A stretch of 64,000 nucleotides of DNA from Prostheceraeus crozeri (Eukaryota; Platyhelminthes; Polycladida; Euryleptidae), in contig CAJQUW010007075.1 in the NCBI GenBank assembly GCA_907163375.1, positions 124,001 to 188,000 on the forward strand, in the 5' to 3' direction. The translations under genes were made by a program, and so were the position numbers. Every line of letters begins with the position of its first letter. Position 1 is the first letter of the stretch. Positions 33,100 to 43,900 of the stretch are shown in pieces. Below the pieces are notes generated by a model. That model was not told the origin of the DNA, did no database searches, and saw only the letters and a program-made list of their open reading frames with translations.

Positions 33100-36000
33100 C
33101 AATCAAGGTCGGTGATGCAATATACGGTACGGAGTAACCTCCACAGCGGCAACAGAGCCCTGCCGCTGCGTCGTTTCTGGTAGCAGATTCGACTTACTTC
33201 GACGTGACAACCCTTGGCCCCGGGAATCATTCCTGGGTGGTTGTCTTTGGCGGGAATGCGTTAGAGTAACGCTAACGAAGCAGTCGGAGGAAGAAAAACT
33301 CATGAGCTTAGATGCATCACCGACATAGGCCAATAGGCAGTAGGATGTCCCTAGTTAAGTTGGCCACCTTAATAAATTAGTCTGACTTTTCCGCCCATAC
33401 CTTGATCGGATGACCTGTCAGGGGGTAGTGCTGAATGCAGCGACTTCGACAGTCAGTGAATCTAACAGGTACCCTGACCGAATCAACCATTCGAGAAGGA
33501 CCGACCTGATAGATGAGACGGAAGTTTAATGCTGCACTCAATTCGCCAGCTGCTCCGATCGTGAGAGGGTGGTTCCTTCTCACCTTGAGGGTAGTTAGGT
33601 TAGGAATTAAGGACCAAAATATACTTGCAAAATGCACAGAAGAATCATGATCCGTTATCTAAAATGTATGAGTTAGTAAACGTATGATAATTTATCTGAA
33701 CATTACCTGCAATAGGTTTATCTGATGTCTGTAGCCAAGGCGTAACCCACTCTGAGGAAATGTCATTGACGGAAGAGTCGATTGCTGATTAGATAGACCT
33801 ACTAAGGAACGGTTGGATCAGATTACGTCAAAGAACCGTCAAAAGATCTTATAGAGAGAAGTGAAACAAAACGAAATGTGTTTGGGGTCTGGTGCTCTAG
33901 AACCTGCCCGTAGTGACCCTGCTTTAACTAATCTTACTAGAGTAACGCCGAGTGCTGGGCGGCGGTTATCAAACCCGGTTAACCCAGGAAGCCTGGGATG
34001 GGTAGTGGGACCCAGATGGAGGAAATGCCATCAAAAGCAATTTGGTATCCACATTGACAGCTTCTCTCCGACAGCTGTAAAACATCGGAGTTGGCGTTAG
34101 GAAGGGCATCCAGCTGTAAAACCTTGCTTCAATCAAATATGAAAATGTCGAAAGGATGGATATGAGGGGGCCACCTCCGGACCCTCACAGGACGATCAGG
34201 AGGGCGCATCAGCAGCCCCGGACTGGGATGCGACATACGATCAGAGGAGCGAAGGTGGGCCTGAATGGCCATAATAATTTACGTGCGGCATCTTTGAATG
34301 TTGGTACCCTGAGGGGTAGAGCCAATGAGGTAGTGGAAATTTTAGAGCGAAGATGTATTAGTTTCTGCTGTGTGCAGGAAACCCGATGGAGAGGAGGTTC
34401 ATCGAGAATGATTACGGGAAAAGCCAGCAAGTACAAACTATTCTGGCAAGGAGGAGATGACGGTTTCAGTGGTGTGGGTATTTTTATTGCTGAAGAATGG
34501 GTTGACAAAGTCATTTCTGTTATGCGCATTTCTAACCGGATTATTTGGTTAAGGATTTCAAACCAACGCGAAATCATGAATGTGATCAGCGTTTACGCTC
34601 CTCAAGTTGGAAGGACACAAGAAGAAAAGGATGCGTTTTATGATGCACTCATCAGTAACCTTGCTGCTGTTCCCGACAACGAATTTCTTATAGTTGGAGG
34701 GGACTTCAATGGCCACGTAGGTAACTCTACAGATGGTTTCGTGGGTGTTCATGGTGATCATGGTTTCGGCACTAGAAATAGTGAAGGTATTCGTCTGTTG
34801 GACCTGTGTGTTGCTCTTGATCTGTCTGTGACCAATACTTTCTTTGAGAAGACAGATTCGCGGTTAATAACCTACAAGTCTGGCCCTTCATCTACACAGG
34901 TTGATTATATCCTGGTCAGGAAATCTAATATGAAGTTAGTAAGAAATGCAAAAGTCATTGGAGGTGAAGAATGCGTTTCTCAACACAAATTACTGGTGTG
35001 CGATATGAACATCAACATCGATGTCGAGAGGAAAAGAAAAGTTGCGCCTAAACTACGGTTATGGAAACTTAAGTCTTCTGCGAATCGCGCTGCATTTGAA
35101 GAAAGTGTTTCTAACGAATTGCTACGAGCTGGTAAATGTGATCAAGTTGGTGATCTATAGACTGCTTTGCGATCGGGTCTAAGGAAAGCGTGTGAGGATG
35201 CTTGTGGTTATACGAAGGGCGGTCCTGTGAAGCGAAAAGAAACCTGGTGGTGGAATGATGAGGTAAATGCTGCGGTTACTAAGAAACGTAAACTTTGGAA
35301 AGAATGGAAAAAAGGTGGAAGTAAAGAAGCGTACGGTATGTTGCGGCTAAACGCGCTGCTAAATCAACGATATACTTCGCTAAAAAGAAAGCTCAGAAGG
35401 AAAGGTTCAGTGACCTTAACTGTGCCAATAAAAGGAATCAAGTTTTTCGGCTTGCACGTAAGATGAAGAGCGAAAATATGGACGTTATCGGTGAGAAGTG
35501 CATTAGATGTGATGACAACACCATTGCTTTCTCTGACGCGGACAAGATGTGTGCCTGGGTCAGTCATTATGACAGCCTGCTCAACACGGAGTTCCCCTGG
35601 AACCCGGGTACCTTGCGTGAAGTGGATTTGAAGGTTGGTCCTCCTTTGTATATTGATAAAACAAAGATTGAAGAAGCACTAAAGCACATGAGGAATGGAA
35701 AAGCAGCTGGTCCTTCAGGGATAGTTGTTGAGATGATCAGAGCAGGTGGTGATCGTTGCAGTTGAATGGATAGCTGAGCTTGCGAATGCCATTATCAGAG
35801 AAGGTCGGGTACCTGAAGATTGGAATTTATCTTTCTTGGTCAACTGCTATAAAGGAAAGGGTGATGCTCTTGACAGAGACAACTACAGAGGTCTTAAGTT
35901 ACAAGATCAAGTCCTCAAAGTCATTGAGAGGGTGTTTGAACCTATTATCAGAGAGCAGGCTGATATAGACTCCATGCAATTTGGTTTTATGCCTGACGTG

Positions 36001-37368
36001 GTACCACTGATGCTATTTTTGTCCTAAGGCAGCTGCAAGAAAAGTTTCTCTGTAAGCGGAAGGAATTATTTTTCCTCTTTGTCGACCTTGAAAAGGCCTT
36101 TGATCGAGTGCCTCGCAAAGTGTTATGGTGGTCAATGAGGAGAATCGGTATTGAAGAGTGGGTTATTAGAGTTGTTCAGTCCATGTATGAGTGTCCTAGA
36201 TCGAGTGTCCGTATAAATGGGAAATGTAGTCCTGAGTTTAATGTTACCGTTGGAGTCCATCAAGGATCCGTTTTGAGCCCTTTGTTATTTGTTATTGTTA
36301 TGGAGGCGCTCTCACGTGATTTTCGTACAGGATGCCCCTGGGAAATGCTCTACGCGGATGACCTGGTCATTGCTGCCGACAATCTGGCTGAGCTAGAACA
36401 GAAAGTTGCCCACTGGAAAGGTGGTCTAGAGTCGTATGGACTACGTGTCAACGTAAAGAAATCGAAGATCCTGCATAGCACGAGTTCCGAAAACCGAGTG
36501 CTGAAAGAATCGGGCAAATTTCCATGTGGTGTATGCCATCGTGGGGTTGGTAGTAATTCAATCTACTGCACACGATGCAGGAGATGGATACATCATAAAT
36601 GCTCTGGAGTTAAAGGTTCCTTGAAGACAGATCCTAGCTTTTCTTGTAAAAAGTGCCGTGCTGTTGCTGCACAAGCTCCTAAACCGACCGCTAGTAAGCT
36701 TCGTATTGGTGATGCTGATTATGAAGTTGTGCGTGCATTTTGTTACCTGGGTGATATGTTAGGACAATCAGGTGGCTGCAGTGAGGCTGCTGGACTGAGA
36801 ATTCAGCTGGCATGGAAGAACTTTCGTGAGCTCATTCCCATACTTACGAACAGAGACATCCTCTTCAGCAGCCGAGGTCATGTCTACTCCATGTGTGTGA
36901 GAAGTGTTCTGTTGTATGCAACCGAGACATGGCCAATCAACATCGAGGAGCAAAACCGATTGTGCCGTAATGACAATGCAATGGTGCGGTGGATCTGCTC
37001 CAAGCGCCTATCTGATCGAGTTCCTATGGATGAGCTAAGGTCTAGGCTTGGTATTCATCGACTTGAAGATAGTGTGCGCTGGAGAAGACTACGTTGGTAA
37101 GGACATGTACAACGCATGGATGAAGCCGACTGGCCTAAGAAAGTTCAGACCATCGAACTCTCAGGAAAGAATCCACGAGGCCGACCAAAGAAACGTTGGC
37201 TTGACAACATCAAAGAAGATCTTCGAAAATGGAATCTATCCTCCGTCGACCCTTCGGATCGGACGGTGTGGAGAAATGCCATCAAGCAAATCGACATTTA
37301 CGGACGTCCAACCCTTGCAACACGAGGAAAAGAAGGTAAACCGTGGAGTGAGTGAGTGAGAGTGAGCT
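33100..37368 (+). mobile_element. RTE-type non-LTR retrotransposon
   Basis: It is more GC-rich than its flanks. The 5' untranslated part contains GTTGGCGTTAGGAAGGGCAT (near 34090), a sequence familiar from RTE-related elements of many animals. One long ORF with APE endonuclease and RT follows, and the element ends in a TGAGTGAGTGAG microsatellite (37350-37368), the usual RTE 3' end. The left border is estimated from composition and the target duplication was not identified. Confidence 0.85.
34156..37355 (+). pseudogene. RTE endonuclease-reverse transcriptase polyprotein with PHD-like finger
   Basis: The first 334 codons (34156-35160) are an intact APE endonuclease: RAASLNVGTLRGRANEVVEI, CCVQETRWRGG, NVISVYAPQVG, FLIVGGDFNGHVGN, VDYILVRKSN and QHKLLVCDMN. 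A TAG at 35158-35160 interrupts the frame, which continues. Frameshifts follow near 35440, 35750 and 36030. The RT has MRNGKAAGPSGIVVEM, FLFVDLEKAFDRVPRKVLWW, GVHQGSVLSPLLFVIVMEAL and the YADD box MLYADDLVIAADN. Within the later part, CGVCHRGVGSNSIYCTRC with HHKCSG and CKKC forms a C4HC3 PHD-like finger (36525-36660). The C-terminal RMDEADWPKK and GRPKKRWLDNIKEDL motifs are typical of the clade. Confidence 0.92.
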
Positions 37369-37680
37369 TGATTATTGTAATTCCTAAGTTTGTTGAGGTT
37401 ACATAGATTTATCTTAAGATTCTGATGATTCAACGAAGCATGGAAATAATTCAAATAGGTTGATGAACTGAACATTCTGAGGAAAAAAGTCAATCACTTG
37501 AATCTGCTGGCCTACGTGAATATCAGCCATCATTATTGGCATTTATACGATAACACGTTAGTAATGCTTATAGCTCTTTTGTATTTTTTGTTTGTCGGCA
37601 CTTGAATAAATTTTGTCGGCAAGCGATGCCCCCAAACTAATTTCCAATGCATAGTTGTACCACTGTTTCGGTCATGATAA

Positions 37681-38783
37681 ATGTGTAAGATGTCGGCAGA
37701 GTTTGAACGCTGGCAAGACTTTTGGCGACAACAGCCATCGTCCAACCGATTGGAGCTCAGCTTGACGGAGGCGCTGAGAGAATGTGATAAGGATCTCTAT
37801 CCATATGTACGTAAACTCCTAACCATTTTTTTGGTCACCCCAGTGACAACGTGTACAGCTGAGAGATCTCTCAGCCTCCTTCGCTTACTAAAACACATTG
37901 GCAATGATGGGCCAAAGGCGTCTAAACGGACTCGCACTTTAGTCCGGGAGCCAGCGTGAAGTTGTGCAGGGAACGAGGTAGTACATAAAACTTTCACATA
38001 GCATAGTACACCTCCAACCTACTGCAAAACTTCGCGTCTGCCGGATCAGATCATTTGCTTTTCAGAAATAGAGATGATAACAAAATCCTATGTATTTCCA
38101 ATGGTAAAATTGTGACATTTAAGGTGTTGACTCCATTTTTTCGAATTTTTGCTCATAAAAGTTACACAAATTGGTATTTTGTTGAACTCGTTATTATGGA
38201 AATCATCTACAGATCATGATCTTTCAAATGAGTTATCATTCAGTGACAGAGGATGAAGTAAAGTGTACAAACAGACACTTTTCGTTGGTGTAACTGCAAA
38301 TTTTAACATAGAAATTTCAGGAAAATTGTTGATATACTTTAACGAAAGGTGTCTGTTTGTACACTTTGCTTCATCCTCTGTCACTGAATGATAGCTCATT
38401 TGAAAGATCATGATCTGTAGATGATTTCCATAATAACGAGTTCAACAAAATACCAATTTGTGTAACTTTTATGAGCAAAAATTCGAAAAAATGGAGTCAA
38501 CACCTTAAATGTCACAATTTTACCATTGGAAATACATAGGATTTTGTTATCCTCTCTATTTCTGAAAAGCAAATGATCTGATCCGGCAGACGCGAAGTTT
38601 TGCAGTAGGTTAGAGGTGTACTATGCTATGTGAAAGTTTTATGTACTACCTCGTTCCCTGCACAACTTCACGCTGGCTCCCGGACTACTTCTGGCCGATC
38701 ACAAGGACATTGAGTTGTATTACGATTCCCTTGTACAGGAATATGCGAGAATATTTGATTCTCGATTGCGAGTGATAGAATAA
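37681..38783 (+). pseudogene. hAT transposase C-terminus, split by a foldback element
   Basis: 37681-37939 encodes ELSLTEALRECDKDLYPYVR and LLTIFLVTPVTTCTAERSLS, the hAT dimerisation domain in the form found in ZMYM1/THAP0-like elements. The 748 bp foldback interrupts it after RTRT. Beyond the insertion, 38688-38783 continues LLADHKDIELYYDSLVQEYA and ends with TAA. The two halves are not in the same frame after removal of the insertion, so another indel is present. It lies inside the hAT termini 32233 and 39103, in the expected orientation. Confidence 0.85.
37940..38687. mobile_element. foldback (palindromic) element, two 347-bp arms
   Basis: Left arm 37940-38286 and right arm 38341-38687 have identical length and are nearly perfect reverse complements, separated by 54 bp. 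The ends are TAGTCCGGGAGCC and GGCTCCCGGACTA. CTT lies on both sides (37937-37939 and 38688-38690) and may be a 3 bp target duplication. No coding capacity is seen. The high arm identity points to a recent origin or ongoing homogenisation. Confidence 0.93.
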
Positions 38784-39111
38784 ATTTGCATCATATTATT
38801 ATCCGTTTTATTCATCCATTTTTATAATATCTATTGAATACATATAGGCAAATGAATGCATGAGAGATATGCATGTACCGGTACTATTATATGTATATAC
38901 ATTCCTTTAATATATTTTGAACGCAGTTTTACAGATTTTTGTATTGTTTGAGCGCAAGTGTATATGATATTTGATTTGGCTTGATTCAACAGGTAAATCA
39001 CATGCAGCTGAATCGACTAGGTATATTCATCCAAGTTCTAAAATTTTTGAGGGCAGTATTCAAATATCACCCCCCCCGAACGAAAATCCTGGGTACGCGC
39101 CTGCTCGAAAC

Positions 39112-40701
39112 CACCGAATATCCAGAGAAACCTCATTAGAGAGGACCGTATTACCTCTAACAAAAGCCACAGCGACTATTTACGATTGACATTAAATGTG
39201 GTGATAATAGTCACAGCGGCGTTTAACTGACAAAGTGCAGCTTGTGGCCATCAAGCAAAACTAAAATCACGGATCACATACAACATTAAATAAGGAGGGT
39301 CATTGGCTCCTCAAATGGATGCCTCTGCACATCAGCAGAACACATTTCATGCATCATTTTCACAACTATTCACACAAGACACAAAATTACATGCTTGTCA
39401 CCCTGAATGTCAGAAGAGATTCGAGACATTCCAGATAGAATTGTTGTTGTAAAAACGTCATTGTATGTCAAAACTCTCACAAAAAATCAGAAATTGAACA
39501 TACGCAACAAAGAACTCATACCAGCCAAGTTAACGCAGCTGACTCTCGAAAATTTAAAATATATGCAAAAAAGGAAATTTGAATCATTTTAACAAAATCA
39601 TCAGGTTAGGCGAAAGATGGCCCAATTGTCGATGGATTGTCGTAAAGCACAGGGCAAGACGGTCAATCCATTACTTTCTCATTTGCAACGTTTATGGCAG
39701 CTTGGTTTTAGTCTACAATAACTAGCGGGTGTCAAAGGGTTGATTTTGAAGTGCAGAGACTATATATTTTTCACATGACGCAACTTCAAGTTGCATTCAC
39801 ATCAATTCACATGCAGCTTGCTACACGCCATTGAGTGCGCACACTCAATCGATGTTGAGCTTGTGACAGACTCAAACAATGTCTAGCAAACAGCTTCAAG
39901 CATCGTCCAAGTGGACCATGCATTCCGACCACAATTTGTCTATCAGAATTCGAACCAAAGATTTTCTACTTGTATGTTTATTGGGTCCCAACAGTGTTCG
40001 ATGTTTTTATGTGTCCAGTCAGTGGTCAGTATTATGAATCAATATTAATTATCTATACCATCTGTCGCCATCTGTGATATATACTTACTCAATGAGTAAA
40101 TCTACATTTGAAAGTCGTCTTTGAGTTCAGATCATAGACATCGAAAAACAACAACTAGGTCAACAACAACAACAACAATTAATGATTAATGTTCGATGTC
40201 TATGGTTCAGATCATGGCATGAGCAGCGACAACTAACTTCAGATGGCAACATCAGCTTAGTGTCACATTTGCATGAGAAAATCCGAGTTCGATGTTGATA
40301 TTCCGATTTTCCGAAACGTGGGAAACGTGTGGCCTGAGTTCTGTGAATTTTAAAAACTATGCAGTAGACAGACGTTTGTGAATCGTGATACAATTAGAAT
40401 CAAGTCATTGAATGTTTTGGAAGTTCGAAATGAACTGCAGCGCTAGCATGAATGCCAGCGCATCATGACGCACCATGAGGTCACTTCGAAAGCAACACAG
40501 TTTGAAAATTGATGGTGCGGCTGACCCCGAATGCTTTGTCTTCTCTGGCCGGCTGCAACATTTTGCTGATGTGCAAATTTGCAATACAGGATGGTGGACA
40601 TTGCCTATTTGTTTTAAACATAAAATGATAATTGTTTCGCTTTTTGTAGTGAATTTAAAAAGTTATTTCGAATTTATCGTGCTCTCTTGACGCTTAGTAG
40701 C
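39112..40701. other. region upstream of SEPHS2; small inverted repeat with (CAA)n loop
   Basis: No gene is recognised. CATAGACATCGAA (40133-40145) and TTCGATGTCTATG (40192-40204) form an inverted repeat around a CAA-rich spacer, and both arms adjoin GTTCAGATCAT copies. The SEPHS2 promoter should lie at the right end, but no core element is evident. Confidence 0.5.
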
Positions 40702-40948
40702 ATGGCTTCTGGTGAAACAGCGTCGAAAAATGACAAAATTTCTGGAACCTTTGATGCTAAATCATTCGGACTAGACGAGGACTTCCGCATGACCAATTTT
40801 TCTAACTTGAAGGGATGAGGTTGTAAGGTCCCTCAAGAAGTTCTCAATAAACTTCTTGAGGGACTGCAAGCCAGTCAGAATATAAAGCAAGAGAATGACG
40901 AGATTCAGGCTATTATCGGAAGCTCATCCCCATTTCCCCCAAAAATAG
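40702..40948 (+). CDS. SEPHS2: SEPHS2 exon 1, with Sec-type TGA
   Basis: ATG 40702 begins [20 protein letters not shown], then [38 protein letters not shown] and a less conserved tail to PFPPKIG. The exon ends with one base of a Gly codon before gtgagc. The start was chosen as the first ATG in frame with the conserved block; the length before the block fits the family. Standard gene finders would end the gene at the TGA. Confidence 0.93.
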
Positions 40949-43900
40949 GTGAGCATGTGCATCCGATTTTCGTTGAGTTGAGTTAAGTATAAGGGAGACT
41001 CAAATTCGTTTGTATTTGAGTTGCCAGACAATGCAATTTATACTTTTCATGTGATTTTCAGTTGAGTTGAGTAAACATCTACCGCAGCATTGAAAGAAAG
41101 TTTGACAGTTCGTCTCAGAAGAGTAGAAAGAGCTAGTTTATGAACTGAACAGTGCGGTCGTGTGTTGAAAATGCCCCTGAATCATAACATATTATTGATT
41201 GACGTCAAGATTTTATAGTTAATATATTCGGTTTTTTATAACCTTCACACTGCTTTCAAATTCGTGAATAGTTGTCGCAATATTTCTATTTTTCACATGC
41301 GGATCGTACTAGATGCATGGTAGCATCTTTGATCGGGTTTGAGCTCAGTTAATAGATTTTTCTAGAAAGTGTTAACTATGAACCGTTATTTTCAATAGCT
41401 ATTTTTAATTTCAGAGCGGTTGAATATTTAGCGCTAAGTACTGACTATATATGTATGTATGCTAAAAATCACTGCATCATCAATGACGTCTAGTTCGGTC
41501 GTAGTAAACGAATTTGAATATTCCAATTCCGGTGCGATATCCCTCGAGGAGAGAGGGATCTGAGACGGATGAGTTGATTTTTGGGTCCTCCTGAAAAGGC
41601 TTATGTGCTAAGCAGCATGAAATCGCCAGTGCTATTTCGAGAACCATCTCTTAATCATTCGGTTAAAATATCGGGATTCCTGCTTTTGTCGCTTATATCC
41701 CAGGTGAGTATGAAAGGAATTATCGAAAATTGCATCTTCTGGAGTTTGATATACCGGTAGGCTTAGAAGCTCCTTAAGGGTACTGTATATATGCGCGGTT
41801 AAATTTCTCCCCAAAGGAGGACTTCATGTAAGTAGCGCTGTAACGCGAGCACATGAGACTACCTGAGACGTTAAAATTCATCCAAGGTAAGGGATGAGAG
41901 TTGGCATATGATGCGATAAGGGAGAGTTGGCATCACTTCTTGAAAAATATTTGCGCTTGTCTTAATTTCTGAGCAATATAGCGCGACTTTTTTTACTCGG
42001 AAACAGCTAATACAGCGTTGCCACCGCTGGGCGGATGAGGGTCTCAGAAAACTATTCTTTTGTTTGGGGTTATAAATTTAGAAGAGATATGTTTTTTGAA
42101 GTCCCGGTGGCTTATTTCTTGTGAATACATGTGTACAATTAAACATTTTTTTACTATAATTACTACTTCGACTTTATTTAACATGATTCAGCTTTAAGGC
42201 TATCGATAAACATTCAGGTAGGCCTACAGCTGAAAGTGACTTTGATTTGATGTCCGAATTTTCTAGCTAATATTCGTGAGCTATATCGATTGGGATGTTT
42301 TGTTAGGGTTGAAATAACGTGTTTTCATTTACTTATGATTTGTGTGATTCAACTTAGTTGAATCACACAACACATTTGCGCGGGGCTTGTTATCGATGTG
42401 GTTGAGCTAAAAAGATCTTTCGTATCATTGAACTCAAGAAAAAAAACAAATTGGTCGACATATTTCTCAATTAGCTCACGTGCGCGGAAGTCAGGTCATG
42501 TGACTGCTATGACGTTTTATATCAGTTCCTATACTTTAATCATCGTATAGATCACAATTATAGACGTTTTATTGGTATTCCATGAATTGTTTGACACATG
42601 CGAGGATTCGCATAGGAGCGTTTTTCGACAACCTCGTGTAAGGACGAAACAATTTGGCGAAAACAGTATAAGATGGTACGGAAGCCGTTTCTGGAATAAA
42701 GTGCCTCTAAACTTGCGGTGTGTTAATTGCAAGTCAAATGGAGTAATAAACTTTTTGAGAGCATACCTCCAAAAACAATCTGGTATCTCGTCTTCAATTT
42801 ATCGCTTTTAAAATTTGACTTATTCGTTATTTCATGTTACTTGTATACTGTACTTAATTAATGCATTTTTATTTTATATATTGTGGAAGTGTGTCACATA
42901 CATCATTTGTAGTGAGTAAATATAAAACTTGAACTTGAACTTTATTATTCATGACTTATCATAGAATTGAGATCTTGTTTGACACATGAATATTCTAAAG
43001 CGTGTGAAATTTATCTTATGTACGAGATAATTTTCATACTGACCTTTTTATAATAACATGATATAATCCGTAAAAATTCTTAAAACTGAAGCAAATTTGC
43101 TTTTTATTTCCATAAAATGTACTTTTAGAAGTTTTGATATGTGATGTGGGGGAGAATGAGGTAACTTGGTAGTTGGGGTGATATGGCAGTAGCTATCTAC
43201 CGCAGAATTTGTCCATTTTTGAGAAAATCCAAAATATGCGAAATGATGTCTATTGGACTACAAAGATGGGAGATATGAGAATCTCTCCTAGCTCACTATT
43301 CCTGCTCAGCAGAGATCGATGATTTTTTTACATTTCAAACAACTCACCCCACCAGACCACGAACAAAAAAGAATGAGTGTATTGATTCTATTAACCATTT
43401 ATGAGACTCTGAAGAATGATTAAGTATTGGCAATGAAACAAAGCGGTCATAATACCAACATTGACTTTCATTTATCAAGAAATGAAAGTTCTTTTGCAAA
43501 ACATATGCCAGATCACCTCCCATTCTCCCATTTGTCGTTAGATAATGCACCAAGCGAAAATATGCTTTGTAGTGCTGTGAATCAGGATGCGTGGCTGAAA
43601 GTAAGGCGCTCGTCCAAACATCGAAATATTCTTGATTCGTCAAAACGTTCGATGTACTTCTAGTACCAACAGTGTTAGCACTCATTTTTTCGCAAATTTT
43701 TGCTAGCGTTTGCTGACAGTTTCACATCGACTTAGTTTCGTAGTGAAGATCGCGAAGGAATCGACTTCTTTTTGCATTTTTCGAGAAATATTTGTAACAC
43801 TAGGTTCTTGATTTTGATCAGTAGAATATTACTTTCAATATCAGAAGCAGCTAAAGCTCAAGGCCATGATGTGATAAGACGGAAGATTTCGGGAAAACAT

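Larger units (their letters stand above)
32233..39103 (+). mobile_element. composite hAT transposon carrying an RTE LINE and a foldback element
   Basis: Left end CAGTGGCGTACCGAAGGGG and right end CCTGGGTACGCGCCTG are inverted hAT termini. They are flanked by identical 8 bp duplications CTCGAAAC at 32225-32232 and 39104-39111. C-rich stretches lie just inside both ends. A hAT C-terminal transposase fragment at 37681-38783 lies in the same orientation. The extra length comes from the RTE LINE (about 33100-37368) and the foldback (37940-38687). Subtracting both leaves roughly 1.9 kb, so the hAT was probably internally deleted. A 116-codon frame at 32480-32830 in its left part is unrecognised. 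Confidence 0.88.

Noticed and set aside
40816..40818. TGA in SEPHS2 exon 1 as a nonsense mutation
   Set aside because: It falls exactly on the known Sec position, all three exons are otherwise intact, and a hairpin follows. A pseudogene is much less likely.
43344..43685. 113-codon minus-strand open frame in SEPHS2 intron 1
   Set aside because: No recognisable domain, no splice context and an overlapping plus-strand frame. Not supported as a gene.
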